DNA from: Glomus cerebriforme
Taxonomy: Eukaryota > Glomeromycota > Glomeromycetes > Glomerales > Glomeraceae
Reading direction: 5' to 3'
DNA: 64,000 nt
Assembly (NCBI GenBank): GCA_003550305.1
Contig: QKYT01000162.1
Coordinates: 4,965-68,964, forward strand
Positions 11,390-23,050 of this stretch are shown piece by piece. Position numbers and translations under genes: made by a program. The notes beneath the pieces were generated by a model, which searched no databases, had not been told where the DNA came from, and saw only the letters and a program-made list of their open reading frames with translations. Position 1 is the first letter of the stretch, and each line of letters opens with the position of its first letter.

Positions 11390-12390
11390 AATTGTAAAAT
11401 TTCCTGTCCTGATTTTTCTATTATATTTGTATCATTCATGAAAGCAATATAGTTATTCCAGACTTATTTTTTTGCTAGGCCTATTTATTTGATCATTTCC
11501 ATCTTGCATACTGTAACATTCCATTAAAAGAATCTTTCACAGTATTGGAGAACATACTTCATTTGGTCCAACCCATCTCCTGTGATTTTCTATTTGAAAT
11601 TTTCAAATACTGAAATAAATTTTGAGATTTTTTTTTTTTATTATAATCATACTTTTTAAACAATTTAGTTTTTTATTTTGAAGTTTAATGAAAATACATA
11701 AATAAAAATAAATGAAATTATATCTACTACTAATAAATAAACAAAAATTAAATATTATCACTACATGTTTTCCAAAATAATCATTTTATTCCAGCTGATT
11801 TGTTGTTATATCATTTCTTTATTGTCATTTATTCTGCATAGATTTTTGTATTTACTATTTGTTTATCCATCAAATTTCCATCCCATAATTTTCATACCAT
11901 TTTCTTTTTATATTCATTTAATTTTATTAAAAATATTTAATCCTAATTTGTTGTTCATTGGTCATACCCACATAAATATAAAGATGTAAAATTTCCTACT
12001 CTGGCTTTCCTATTATGTTTGTATCATTTATAAAAGCAGCATGGCTATTAGGTTATTCCTTTTGTGATGCTATTTTTTTGATCATTTTCATCTTATCATT
12101 ATAAACAACTCCATTTTTTTCAAAAGTATTGGCCCTTAGTCCAATTATCTACTGTGAATTCTTCAGAATTTTATTATTCATTATTATGTTATTTGCTCTG
12201 CTAGAAAAGTACCCATTATTAATTTTCTGGTACTTTATTCTTATTGTCTTTTTCATCATCTGTTTACTGACTTAGTTATAAATCTCACCTATATTTATGT
12301 CCATGAAAAGAACCCAATTTTCATTTTTCTTTTCAAAATTCCACTTTTGATATATGGGTGTGAGTATTATGTGACCTCATAATTAATTAA
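11390..12390 (-). repeat. Dispersed repeat body, inverted copy (left arm of foldback)
   Basis: The reverse complement of this region aligns with the repeat body at 13381 onward. In order it shows an 'aattatgag..' start, 'cacccata', a T/A stretch with 'gaaaatgaa', then 'catggacataaa'. Further left it shows 'gattgga' and the phrase tggaaatg-t-aacaaatagg-atagc. Two partially overlapping degenerate copies seem present, because the tgtaaaatttcct...gtatcatt phrase occurs near 11395 and again near 11986. Confidence 0.65.
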
Positions 12391-12420
12391 TCAATACAGC
12401 AGTATATAAATACAAAGAGT

Positions 12421-12503
12421 GAATTCTAATCTAGAATAAACCAGCCATACTTGATTATCTGACTGGTTTTCCCTGCCTGTTATGAGAATACAGTATAAGG
12501 AAG
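12421..12503 (-). mobile_element. TIR module, left end (foldback locus 1)
   Basis: The sequence runs from gaattctaatct through ccagcca, a gact-ggttttcc phrase and a cagtataaggaag end. It is the reverse complement of the modules at 13154-13370 and 61872-61974. Together with those it marks the inverted ends of a ~950-bp core. Confidence 0.8.
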
Positions 12504-13153
12504 TTAAGATAGAGTTCAAGGAGCGTTTTAGTTTAAAAAATGAAAATTCAGAAAGTAAATTAATATTTATCAAAGGATATTTTGTATAACCATTTGTGAA
12601 ATTTACAAAGGAGAATTTATTATTAAATTTACAGTATATTATTGATGTTAATAATAGTTGTCATAGTTTTCGAATGCATATGATGCATAAAGTAATTTAT
12701 GATTTTTTTGATTTTTTCATAGTATTCAAAATGGGTCAAGTTTGTAACTAAATCAAAATTTCTAATATATTACTGTATATGGCAAATTAAATTCCGTATT
12801 TGGTTAATTAGTTGCGAATTTTGAATATTAGGGAGAAATCATGAGTCATTAACCAATTATAGAAACTTTTCATGTGAACAAATAGGAATTTTACGTGATG
12901 TAATTTATTATTGAGTTATTGATAATTTTGACTCATTTTTATATTCTTAATATTTTTTATAAATACCTCCAAAATTCCATATTATTTTTTTAATTATCAT
13001 ATTAATATATTAAAATATCCTTAGAGCTCATTCACCTTTTTTTATAAATGCATTATCAGCAGATGGATTACTACCTAATTATTATAAGTTTATTTTCTCT
13101 CTATACTTTTTAACAACTACTCCCAATTGTTTCCTTAATAAACTTCTTATTAT
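12504..13153. mobile_element. Core between inverted modules, locus 1
   Basis: This AT-rich, non-coding core lies between the inverted modules. It contains 'ttttgactcatttttatatt', which recurs inverted near 61095 (atgagtcaaaatta) inside the equivalent core of locus 2, and again near 37830. This supports one element family. Confidence 0.6.
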
Positions 13154-13370
13154 CTTCCTTATACTGTATATGAGGTCTCCTCTATCAGGCAAGGAAACCA
13201 GTAATACCAGTCAGTTAGTCGAGTATCTCCTATCTGGCGGGTTTGGTATTTTTTTTTTAAAATTCCTTTAAACTTCCTCTTCTCTTCCTTATACTGTATA
13301 TAGAGGTCTTCTTCGTATCAGGCAAGGAAAGACCGGTCAGATCTGGCTGGTTTGGTTTAGACTAGAATTC
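13154..13370 (+). mobile_element. TIR module, right end, present twice in tandem
   Basis: Two tandem versions, 13154-about 13240 and 13284-13370, each start cttccttatactgtatat, contain 'caggcaaggaaa' and 'tggcgggtttgg' or 'tggctggtttgg'. The second ends in 'agaattc'. The doubling is absent from the left end. Confidence 0.8.
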
Positions 13371-13380
13371 CCTTTCCATT

Positions 13381-14670
13381 TTATTTATGAGCTCATGTAC
13401 AAACACCCATCCAGATTTGGAGAAAATGAAGATTTAATGATTTTAAAAGAGAAATTTGTATTCATTTTATGGACATAAACAAAGCTTTATAGCTCAGGCA
13501 GAAACAGATGATATTCTACGATTTCGCGAAGAAAATTAAGAGAATGTGTAAAGATGGTGAATATAACGTGGAATTTTTTTTTATCATCAACAAAATTAAC
13601 TGGTAGTGGTGTATAAGAAAGACCATGAATAAAAGAGAGCACCAGTGAGAAAGAGGGGTATGAAAAAGAAACCAACCAGAGAGAAAGAGAGGTATGAAAA
13701 AAACACCAAGAAGAAAGAATGTAAAACAAGGATGAACATTTTTTAATAACAAAATAAATAACATGAATGACAAAATTACTTAAGAATTAGGTGGATTGGA
13801 TGAAGTTTATTTTACCATTAGCAATTGCTTCTTTACAACCAATACTGTAGAAAATTAAATGGAATACTGTGTGAATTAATATGGAAATGGTTGAACAAAT
13901 AGGCATTGCAAAAGAATAAGCCAACATACAATATGATAGAACAAACATAAAGAAAATTCAGAACAGAAAATTTTACAACTTTTGAATTTATATCATTGTC
14001 TAAAGTGAATCCAGGAAATAAATCAAAATAATAAGATGAATAGAATATCAAACGAAAAACTGGGTATATGGGTAGATAAAGGACAACAAAAAAATTAGAA
14101 ATAGATATATGATAAATAAATAGTTATTATTTTAGATGACATACAGAATAGTTAATATATTAATTTTTAGTTTATTATTTTGTTTAGAAGTTATAATTTC
14201 AATAACTCAAATTCATATTTCTTTATTTTTTTTTTTATAATTTATGTAATTTTAATNAACTTATTATATTTACTAAAAATGAATAAATAATAAATAATGA
14301 ATTACTAGTAAATTGTTTTGAGATGAAAATAATTTATAAAAAATAAAATTGCAATATTTTCTTATAACATAATCTCGAGTTAATATACCATCAATTTTCC
14401 ATATAATTTTTCTACTCTGATAGCAACAGTTCGAAATTATGATTATTGAATATTCTTTGCTCTTCAATATTTAGCCAATGGACTCATTATATTATGATTA
14501 CTTTTATAATAAGTTTTACATCATTTAAACCATTTATAGAATTTTATTAGTAATATTCTATTACTTTTGGAATATAAAAAAATTTTGTATTAAGTTTCAT
14601 GATTTACAGTATGTAGCCTTTATACAGTAATACATAAAAAAAAAGCTTATTACTGTATACCATAAATAAT
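13381..14670 (+). repeat. Dispersed repeat body, copy B (right arm of foldback)
   Basis: Direct homologue of 21-1240 and inverted homologue of 11390-12390. It starts immediately after the right TIR module. A single N occurs near 14257. Short ORFs on the minus strand are not conserved between copies and are not called. Confidence 0.75.
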
Positions 14671-16251
14671 CCTTTAGATATTCTAGAATATTTATATTTA
14701 TAAACTCTTTCTTTCTTAGCTGGTTTTCCTTTCCAAAAACATTCATTAAATTTTTTCTTTAAGGAATTTGTTGAGATTTTCTTTCTGAGTTTTGTTATAC
14801 CTTTTAATTTTTAATGACACATTTATCTTCAAGAATCCTTTGTATACATAACATTATAAGTTTCCAATACAGCATTTCTCTTAATTTCTACCCTAACCTT
14901 AACCATAACTGGTCATTATTGTTATGGGGTGAAGTTGATATTATAATGTGACACCTAGAAACTTGTACTTCTTTTTAACTGGTTTTGTTTATTCTTTATT
15001 CTTTTCATAATAAAGCATTACTAATGAGAAAGTTCTATGAAGCAATAATGCAAAAAAAACTTGAAATAATCTTAATTTACAGCTCATGATTTACAGTAAG
15101 TACATTTTATATCTATTGTATAACCTTTAGAATATATGGAATTATGAATGAATTTTTGAAGTTTCTAAGTTACTTAAATTCGGCATAAAAATAAGAAAAA
15201 TAAAAGACAAAATTTAAAGTAGTTTCTAGAAGAAATTAAATGAAATTCGAAGTCCCAGAAGAAAAGATTGAAAATCCAAGTTTACTGCCGTTCCCAAAAG
15301 TTGTTGCTCGTCCAAGGATTCTCTTAACAAAAGTAACAAAAATGGTATTGACCGATACAAGATAAAATAAACTAAAGAATTTGCTTCTAATCAAAAAATC
15401 TATTCAAAATCGATCGATCCTAGAGAAGAGCGTCTATTCTAAAAAAAAAAGATAATTCAAAGTCAAAATTTTCCCCGACATAATATTGACCAAAGATAAA
15501 AATTTAGCAAAATTAACGTTAATTCCGGCCAGATTTAAACTCGCAAGTTACATTAAAAAAAATCCCAAAACGCAAAAAATATTACAACTAGAGAAATTTG
15601 GGCACAGTTAGTGAGCTTTAAAAATCAAATCTTAAAATTGTATATAATTTGGTTAGGAATTATGTCCTTTGATACAACTTTTTTTTTTAAATATAAACTT
15701 TATAATATATTAGGGCTCTTTAGATACAGTTAGTAAGTTTAAAATATATTAATGATTTTTATTGTTTGTTACAATTAAAGTATAAGTTATAATACATATT
15801 TTATAAATATAGTGAATGGAAATTATTAAATTTTTGCTGCATATTTTGATTGAAATATAAATAAGTTGATAGGGAAAAATATTTTTCACCTTTAAATTTT
15901 CATCCCATATTCGTTCATCTTTTGAACATGCTTCTGCTTGGATTTTATCACCCTTTTATCAGTTATCTAAATCTCAATTTATCATATTTTTTTAGTTTGA
16001 TCAATTTACATTTTTTTAAGTCTTCTCTTTGGTTGTCTAGGCCACTAATTTCCTGATTTAATTTAATAAGCTAAATATTGTGTGATTAGTCTCATTTTCA
16101 TGTTAATTATAAAAAAAAAGGATTAAAGAAATAAATTCATTGGTCGGTTCATTTCAATTTTCAAAAATTTATTTCAAATATGTTTTGAAAAAAAGAAAAT
16201 CTTTTATACATAACAATCATATAATAACTATAGTATAACTATTGTAACTAC
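14671..16251. other. Intergenic; possible decayed coding patch at 15240-15365
   Basis: Most of the stretch has no support. The patch 15240-15365 (plus) opens with ATG and reads 41 codons (MKFEVPEEKIENPSLL... ending LTDTR) with less biased codons than the flanks. This hints at a gene remnant, but no family is recognised and the next ~100 bases need a frame change to stay open. Confidence 0.25.
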
Positions 16252-16540
16252 TTATTTCTTTCTATCTTTTGCATCTCTTCCACCTCTTCCACCTTTCCCT
16301 CTTTTATTATTTTTTGGTGTGTCGATAGGATTATTAAGATCATTGACTGACTCATTATCAAGTTCGTTAATGGGCTCATCTTCCAAATTGCACAAATCTG
16401 ATAATTGACATTTTTTTTGTCTGGGATTAGAAGTTAATGTGGCAGATTGAGATGTTGATTTGTCATCATCAATAACAATTGAATCTGTATCTCTAGCAAG
16501 GTCTTTGTTTGGAATATTATCATTTGAGTATAAAATATAA
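16252..16540 (-). pseudogene. Orphan C-terminal coding exon, acidic then RGG-rich basic tail
   Basis: On the minus strand an open frame of about 90 codons ends at a TAA (16252-16254). It reads an acidic/serine part (DDDKSTSQSATLTS), then RQKKCQLSDLCNLEDEP, INELDNESVNDLNN and a basic tail KRGKGGRGGRDAKDRK. Codon use is clearly protein-like and there is no ATG in frame. An acceptor could lie at about 16505 (caaacAAAG). No upstream exon was convincingly found up to 17000. It could be the last exon of an unrecognised gene or a transposon-derived fragment. The glycine/arginine tail resembles nucleic-acid-binding tails in general terms only. Confidence 0.45.
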
Positions 16541-17290
16541 ATTAAATGAAATTAGCAAATTTGAAGATCATTACAACCTATTATGATGAGAATAATAGAA
16601 ATTTGACATATTTAACTGTAAATTAAAAAATACTGCGTAACTGATAAAAATAAAAAATAAAAATATAACTGATAAAGGAAGTGGGTTAAAAAGCTACTGT
16701 AAAAAAGGCTTGTTGTCATACTTTTTTTGTAAATATATAATAATTATTAATGACAATTATTCAATGAAAAGCCATATTGATTTTTGTTGATTTATTTTAT
16801 TCAATAAACATGATATTTGGTCGCACAAATTCAAAGCAGCAGTAATGACGAATTTAATGAGTACTTTTTCAAAACCTTTTTTTAAGCAGCAATTAAATAA
16901 TATTTTTTTTTTTTTACTTTCCTCATCCTGATTTTGATAAATCAAATTTACAAATAATGATGTAAAATGCTACGGAATCTCATGAAACTGATTAAATTTT
17001 AAGTAAATCACTGGATTGCGTGATCCGGTGATCTGGATCTGAGAAGATCGTCAGACTGGGATATACTCATCAGAAGTTATTGACAGATGCTTTCTTGGAC
17101 AAAGGAAGCGGAAAAAGAGTTTCATTTTAAAAGTGTGCTATCTTCGGGTTGAGGCCAGAACAGTCATAAGAAAAAAGGCACTGAGAAAATTTGCATTAAT
17201 GGATTCTCAAAAAGCCGGAATATTTTTACTAATCAATATAATTACTCAGAAATCACATGATGTGACATAATCTTTGATACTTAGTTAGGC
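16541..17290. other. Intergenic, no clear gene
   Basis: An ORF on the minus strand at 16757-16945 (NQDEESKKKK..., FVITAALNLCDQISCLLN) might be linked to the orphan exon at 16252, but no splice path was evident. The part 16990-17180 is less AT-rich, without recognisable content. Confidence 0.25.
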
Positions 17291-17837
17291 TAGTCATATG
17301 GGCGGGTTTGGTTCATCTGCAATATCACGTGTTATTGCTAAGCCACCCTAATTAAAAATCGTTCAAAATAACTCCACCATGTCAAAATAAAGATAAAAAT
17401 TGTTCAAGAAGCAAATTTTCGCTTCTTTCAATGTATATCTCTAAAAACATCTTTATACATAAGAAACTACAAAAGAAAAAAAAGAAGTTAGAACAAAATT
17501 TTTTTAAGAAAAACATGACAGAAAAGAAAGAAATAGAAATAGAAAAAACAGCTAAAAAATAAAAAAAACTATTTACTATAACTATTCATACAACTTATAA
17601 AATGACCTACCATAAGTTAGATGGGTTGTTAACTATGTTAGATGGGTTAAAACGGGGTTTTATACTAAGTTTTTTTTGTTTTAACGTGAAGTAAAATCAA
17701 AAAAAAATTTTCAATTGATCTGCAAATTCACCTGATATGAAATCCCGTGTATGCTGATCGATTTGATATTACACAAAAATATTTTACTAAGAAAAAACGT
17801 TTATAATTGCGATGAACCAAACCCGCCGATATGTCAC
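17291..17837. mobile_element. MITE-like element, ~545 bp
   Basis: A perfect 17-bp inverted repeat, ggcgggtttggttcatc at 17301 and its reverse complement at 17811-17827, sits inside a ~30-bp imperfect inverted repeat that also includes 'catat' outside and 'gcaat' inside. The interior is non-coding and contains two direct copies of 'gttagatgggtt'. It ends ~100 bp before the start of the protease-like gene and may affect its promoter. Confidence 0.8.
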
Positions 17838-17933
17838 ATGCACGCCATATTTTTAATATAAAAGACCTGCAATTTTTTTTATGTGAATTTTAGTAAATAC
17901 ATTATATCTAATAATTTTTTAATAAAATACATC

Positions 17934-19785
17934 ATGTTAAGACAGAAAACTGCTTCGTCTATACTGTAAGTGATAAAAAAAATGAATGGAATATTAACGT
18001 GTAACTAATCCCTTTCTGTTTTAGCGCATATCAGAATAATGCCATTAAGAATGATTCGACTAAAGGACACACAAGAATCAAAGAGCTCCTTTTTGAAGAA
18101 ATTAGGAAAATCCCGGGATGGAGTCCAGATAAATATCCTGGGAAAAATCTAAGCAAAAATGTATATGCATATGTGAAAAGGCGTCACAAGTATATAGTTA
18201 ACACAAATTTCTTGGAAAAGGGCGAAGAAAAAAAAGCAAAGAAAACTATTAGAGAGTATCTCTATCAATATCTAGAGACCAGTGATTCAGACTTTGAAAC
18301 TACAACAGACAAGGCCGAAATGACGTACGTTTGTATTGTAAAATTCCCAAATTATTAACATTGTAAATGATTTATCTATTATTTTTTGTAGAGCTGATGA
18401 ACTAAGTGAAGAACTTGGTGCTCTTATAGCGATTGATGAGAGTGAAGTTGACGATTCAATTCTCTCTAATATTACAAAAGCTAGAAACGATCCGAGTATC
18501 ATTAATTCTATATCTACAAATCTCAATGAAATCACTGAAAATCTCAAAAAAATTGGGCAAGAGTTATCAATTGAGTCATATATGCAACCTCATATAACAA
18601 GCTTGCAACGATTAAATTTTATACTCAAGTCTGCTGGTATGTTATTAATTTCAACATTATACATTATAAAATGATTTATTAATAATAATATAAAATGTTT
18701 ATAGCACCAATAGTTGGTGACCGTAAGGTTTCTCGTGTTCGTGATAGAGATATTTTAAATAAAATGGTTAAAGTCACACTAGATCTCTGGAAAGAATTTA
18801 GAGAAAAAGTTCCATTATCCCTTACATACCCTGGAGTAGTCGATGAAAAAGAATATATTATCACTGCAGTGAATCTGCCAAAAGGAACTCCAGTTCATAA
18901 CATTCCAGCTGAATATAATGGTTTCCCTTTGTTGGTCCACTATGGAACTTTTAAACCATCAAGTAATATTTACCGTCAATTTCAAACTCTCAAGCCTGGA
19001 ATTAGCATAGGAAGTGCTGAAACGTGTAATGCATGTACACTAGGTGCATTACTTAGGGTAAAAAATCAAGAAGATAAAGAATATATTCTTACCGTAAAAC
19101 ATGGTGTTGGAAATGTGGATAGCTCAGTTATCCAACCAGGAAAGGTAGATGATGTATGTATTTAATAGAATTGTAATTTCTTGTAACACTAACCAATCTT
19201 ACTTCTTAGATCAATTCTGATGAACATCATTGCGCTACTGTTAAATACCAGAACTTAAATGTTGATGATTCAGGAAGACTTATAGATTATGCGTTTTGTG
19301 AGGTCGACAAGTATGGCAGATCAACAATTTCTAACCAACTGTGTGGATCTGAAGTGATTATTAACAGTTTCCAAACCATTATGGATCCTCAATATGGTGT
19401 AGTAGATGTCTGTAAGGTTGGCAGAGAGACGGGAGATACTAAAGGAGAAATGTTTCCTTATTTACAATCTGGAATCATATCTGAATTGTTTGATGAAGAC
19501 AAACATGTTAATGTTTTGGTAGTTTACGGTGTTGATGGTAAATTTGGTAAGTCATTATTTATTAAATTCCTTTTCTGACCTTTTTTTAATAAAAATTAAT
19601 TGCTCTACAGGTGATCATGGAGATTCGGGTGCACCAGTTTACGATCAATATGGTGCTTTATGGGGATTTACGAGGGTACCTTTGAAAATGATGATGAAAT
19701 ATCCGCTGTCATTCCTATCGACATAATCTTAGGGGATGTTTACAAAAATGAAAAAGTGGAATTCAAGCTTTTTAAATCTAATTAA
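17934..19785 (+). CDS. S1-type (trypsin-like) serine protease domain protein, six exons, last exon frameshifted
   Basis: Exons are 17934-17965, 18025-18324, 18392-18636, 18705-19153, 19210-19546 and 19611-19785, all with GT-AG introns. The predicted product is about 512 aa. The first ~190 residues are an unrecognised charged region (KELLFEEIRKIPGWSPDKYP, then an acidic helical part). The C-terminal half looks like a chymotrypsin-fold domain. The likely triad is H325 in ILTVKHGVG, D368 in LIDYAF and S460 in GDSGAPV. There is no signal peptide, so the protein should be intracellular. In the last exon the frame used up to ALWGFTR meets a stop at 19726. A one-base frame change near 19674 restores a longer, coding-looking tail (GTFENDDEISAVIPIDII ... 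ending KLFKSN, stop 19783-19785). This is either a true frameshift or a sequence error. Enzymatic activity is inferred from motifs only. Confidence 0.75.
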
Positions 19786-21660
19786 AAAGATATAATTCAA
19801 ATTTTACATAAAATTGCAGACCAAGATCGCTATTATTCTTTGAAAAAATCAGGAAGTATTATAAAGAAAGGAAAATATGGTAATATCTGCATTCTGCAGT
19901 ATAGCAATTGTTTAGTATTCTAGTTTCATCATGTGATATTCTATACATTTGTAACATCAATATAACAATTACTGAAGGAAAAAAATCTTTGTCAAAATTC
20001 TACAATAAATGCATCTATTAATAAAAACAGCCAAATGTACATGATTTTATTCGCATCATATAATGCAATTTTTTACATATTAGTTGTTGTTAAATAATAG
20101 AGCATATTTATATATTGGGAATGAAAGGCTGGTCCAGGCCATTATTTTTTGCATGTATAAATGGTATAAACAGGTTATTTATTTTGTAAATGTTTTGCTT
20201 CTTATCGAAGAGCGTCATGCGTAGGATTGCACCATCTGTTAGGCTGTCTCTGTGCTACATAAATAAATAAGCACGATATTTTTGAACATACCATTTTTTA
20301 AAGTGCTATGTCTGAAACTATGGTATAGAGCGTTATTTTCCCTGAAATTCAGGGCAATAATAAATACTTCAAGCATTTGTATGAATGACATTTTATTCTG
20401 GATGAAGTATTACGTGAATAGCTTGGAGTCCATGTGCAATGAATACGTCTCAACCATACCCCATACCTCCCTTCATATCACAGGAGATGTCACGAATAAG
20501 GAGTTTAGCATGAGTCCTGAATTCGAAATAATGGATATCTCATACTACTATAATCATTTTCTAATCACCAAAAACAATTGCTATTAATTATAACATAATT
20601 TATTTATTTAGATGAAAAAAATATCACCAGAATACAGGATGAATATGGAACAGATTCCAGATGAAAACTGGACAAATATTGGTATCCACAAATATAATTA
20701 ATTGGCTATAAAACAGAAAATCAATATATATATATAAATATTCACAAATGGACGGGCGAAAATTTATCACTTGTTCAGTAATGAATTATTTTCATGATTT
20801 GAGAGAAATCATCCATATACAGTTTACATGAATATTTTTAAATTTCTAATAAGACAATGAGTAGCATTTGCTTTGAATCATCATATGAAATATGTTAAAT
20901 TACATCATTTACACATTTAATGTAAATTAGAAAACTTTGCTTCACGTCTACATGTATTGTTATTGTGGCTTATAATACAACTTATGTGACAACTCATGTG
21001 ACAAATGAAAGATATTTACTCCAAAAATATTTTGAATGTTTTCACTTTGCAATATTTTAGTTGACATATGAATTACTCTGGAGTTGTGAATTATTTCCGT
21101 TACATGCTTACATCTAACTGAAACTCCACTTATTGGGTTAGCGGCTAAGTAATCCATATACAGTATATATGATTCCAACATCTTTGTAAAAAATGTCTAT
21201 CTTCAGTGCACATTTCTACTCCAACATCAGAGAAGATGTGAATGAGAATTTAAAGGTAATATACCAATTTAATGGATTTTTTTCGCTTTAATAGTTTTAT
21301 TTTGTGTTGAAATCTTTTATTAACAATCACTATGTCTTCTAGTTTTATTTATTTATTTAATTTTAATTATTATACAGCTAAATCCTATATATATTTTCCT
21401 ATTCTAATATTACCTATTAACTGTATTCTAGGTCAAAAATATATGTTGATGACCAGATGTTATATACTTTTTCCCTTTGTTATTTCTATTTATATTATTT
21501 TTTGCCATTTTTATTATTTGTTCCTCTGATTCATTTTCTTTAATCCTTCTATTCCTCTTTTCCTTTTTTATATTTTTGCCTTTATTTTTGTTGTTTTTAT
21601 TTTTGATTATTTTTTTTTTTTTATTATTTATTTTTTTTTAAAAATATTCAATTCGGTACC
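19786..21660. other. Intergenic; one weak ORF at 20282-20587
   Basis: The 101-codon plus-strand ORF at 20282-20587 (SLESMCNEYVSTIPHTSLH...) has less biased composition than its surroundings, but matches no family I know. The end, 21530-21650, is a T-rich tract. Nothing else is supported. Confidence 0.3.
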
Positions 21661-21775
21661 CGGTTGCACCCGGTTTAAACGCAAACCGGTTTTCGTAATC
21701 TGAAACTGGTTAACCCAAATTATGAGAAAACTGGTTGGAACTGAGTCCAAAACTGGTTTGGTGCATTCGGTTCTA
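21655..21775. repeat. Cluster of CCGGTT/ACTGGTT motifs
   Basis: Within ~120 bp the motif (c/a)(c/t)ggtt occurs about eight times (cggtacccggttgcacccgg, aaaccggtttt, aactggtt). It lies directly before the Tc1 remnant. It resembles a degenerate short tandem repeat. Confidence 0.55.
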
Positions 21776-22354
21776 ACCTCTAGTTCACGGACAATTAGAC
21801 GACGTTTTGTTAAATCTGGTAGAAGGTGTGAGAAAGAAATCTCAAAGCCATTGCTCTCTAAGAAACATAAAGTTAATCATTTGCAATGGGCCAAAGACCA
21901 TATAAATTTTGATTGGAGCTGGGTTATTTTTACAGATGAAAGTATCTTTTAACTATTCTGAAGTCCAACAATTTATTGGGAAATGTAAGATATTTCGTAT
22001 GGTCACAAGTATTCACAAAAAATTCCATGTTTAGGGTTGGATTTCAGCTTTGGGGTTTGGTAAACTAATTTGTTTTAGGCGGAATATTGATGCTCTTTTT
22101 ATGTGTAGTGTTTATGAAAGGGTCTCTTACCTTCAGCTTAAGAGTTTTTTAGTAATGATAATATATGTATGGAAACTTTTGAAAAGCAAAGTTTTTAAAA
22201 AAAAATTAGAACTCCTACGGGATTCATTGGGGAAATAGCGAAAGAATGGAACTAATTGTCAGTTTCAATTGGCTGAAAATCTGGTTAATAGTATGAATAA
22301 TAGGGTTGAGAGTTGGGATTATTCTATCAGTATTTTGTCTTGTACTTTATATTG
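21770..22354 (+). pseudogene. Decayed Tc1/mariner-family transposase
   Basis: The sequence opens with SSSRTIRRRFVKSGRR, KPLLSKKHKVNHLQWAKDHI and WSWVIFTDESIF. This is the typical Tc1-like helix-turn-helix end and first catalytic aspartate (FTDES). It continues through several frame changes: GFGKLICFRRNIDALF in one frame, then the typical end LAENLVNSMNNRVES, stop near 22354, in another. The N-terminal DNA-binding half is missing, and multiple stops and frameshifts make it non-functional. Terminal inverted repeats were not identified. Confidence 0.85.
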
Positions 22355-22796
22355 ATTAAAAAAATTTTATTGTTTTAAAATGGCAAGTGGTTGTAAAAAT
22401 AGAATTACCATAATTAAAAAAAAATTTACATACTTTGACTAAAGAATCAAGAATATAATAGTTTAAATTGGGAGTTTTTTTACATAAACTATCACATTGC
22501 TTGGATTTTTTTTTGCACTGTAGTTAGTCATACTGGTATTTTTTTAATTAATAATTATATGAATAATATACAGTATAAAAATCCGAAAAAGAATCTACAA
22601 CTTCATTAGGTAGATTATTAAAAGAGTTGGGTTTAAAGAAACCTGGAGAGGATTCAATGTCCGTGCAGCACAATTATTATAATTTCCAGATGTTATAAAA
22701 TATATCTATATGTAAAATGTAAATTTATGAGAACTGACCAAAAAGTTCCTTTGATTACAAAAGTTTATTGTTCAAATAGATTGTGAAAAATTGGCT
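22355..22796. other. Intergenic, no gene seen
   Basis: AT-rich with no supported feature. Confidence 0.4.
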
Positions 22797-23050
22797 TAGG
22801 CCAGATAAAAAAAAAATTTAGATTCTCGTGACATAAATATTGAAATGACCCAGCTGGCCGATATATATATATACTGTATATATGTAAAAATTTTTTCGTA
22901 TGTAAAATTTTTTTTATGCATATTGGCTTTTGTAACACCATTATTATTTCATACAGTGCTTAAAATTATGTGATAAAAATTTTTTCAATTTTTCAAAAAA
23001 CTGACACGGCCGGGTCACGAAAATCTAACAATTTTTTTTGCCTGGTCTTA
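22797..23050. mobile_element. MITE-like element, family with ggtcacgagaatcta ends, copy 1
   Basis: The left end (taggccag, A-tract, tttagattctcgtgac, then gacccagctggccg) is repeated inverted at the right end (cggccgggtcacgaaaatct, T-tract, gcctggtc). A second copy of the family is at 59070-59272. The interior is AT-rich and non-coding, with a palindromic 'atatatactgtatatat'. Confidence 0.75.

Noticed and set aside
17000..17060. tRNA-like patch with repeated 'gatctg'
   Set aside because: No acceptor stem or T-loop consensus could be paired.
20282..20587. 101-codon ORF
   Set aside because: No recognisable motif, no splice context and no second copy; noted only as a weak ORF.
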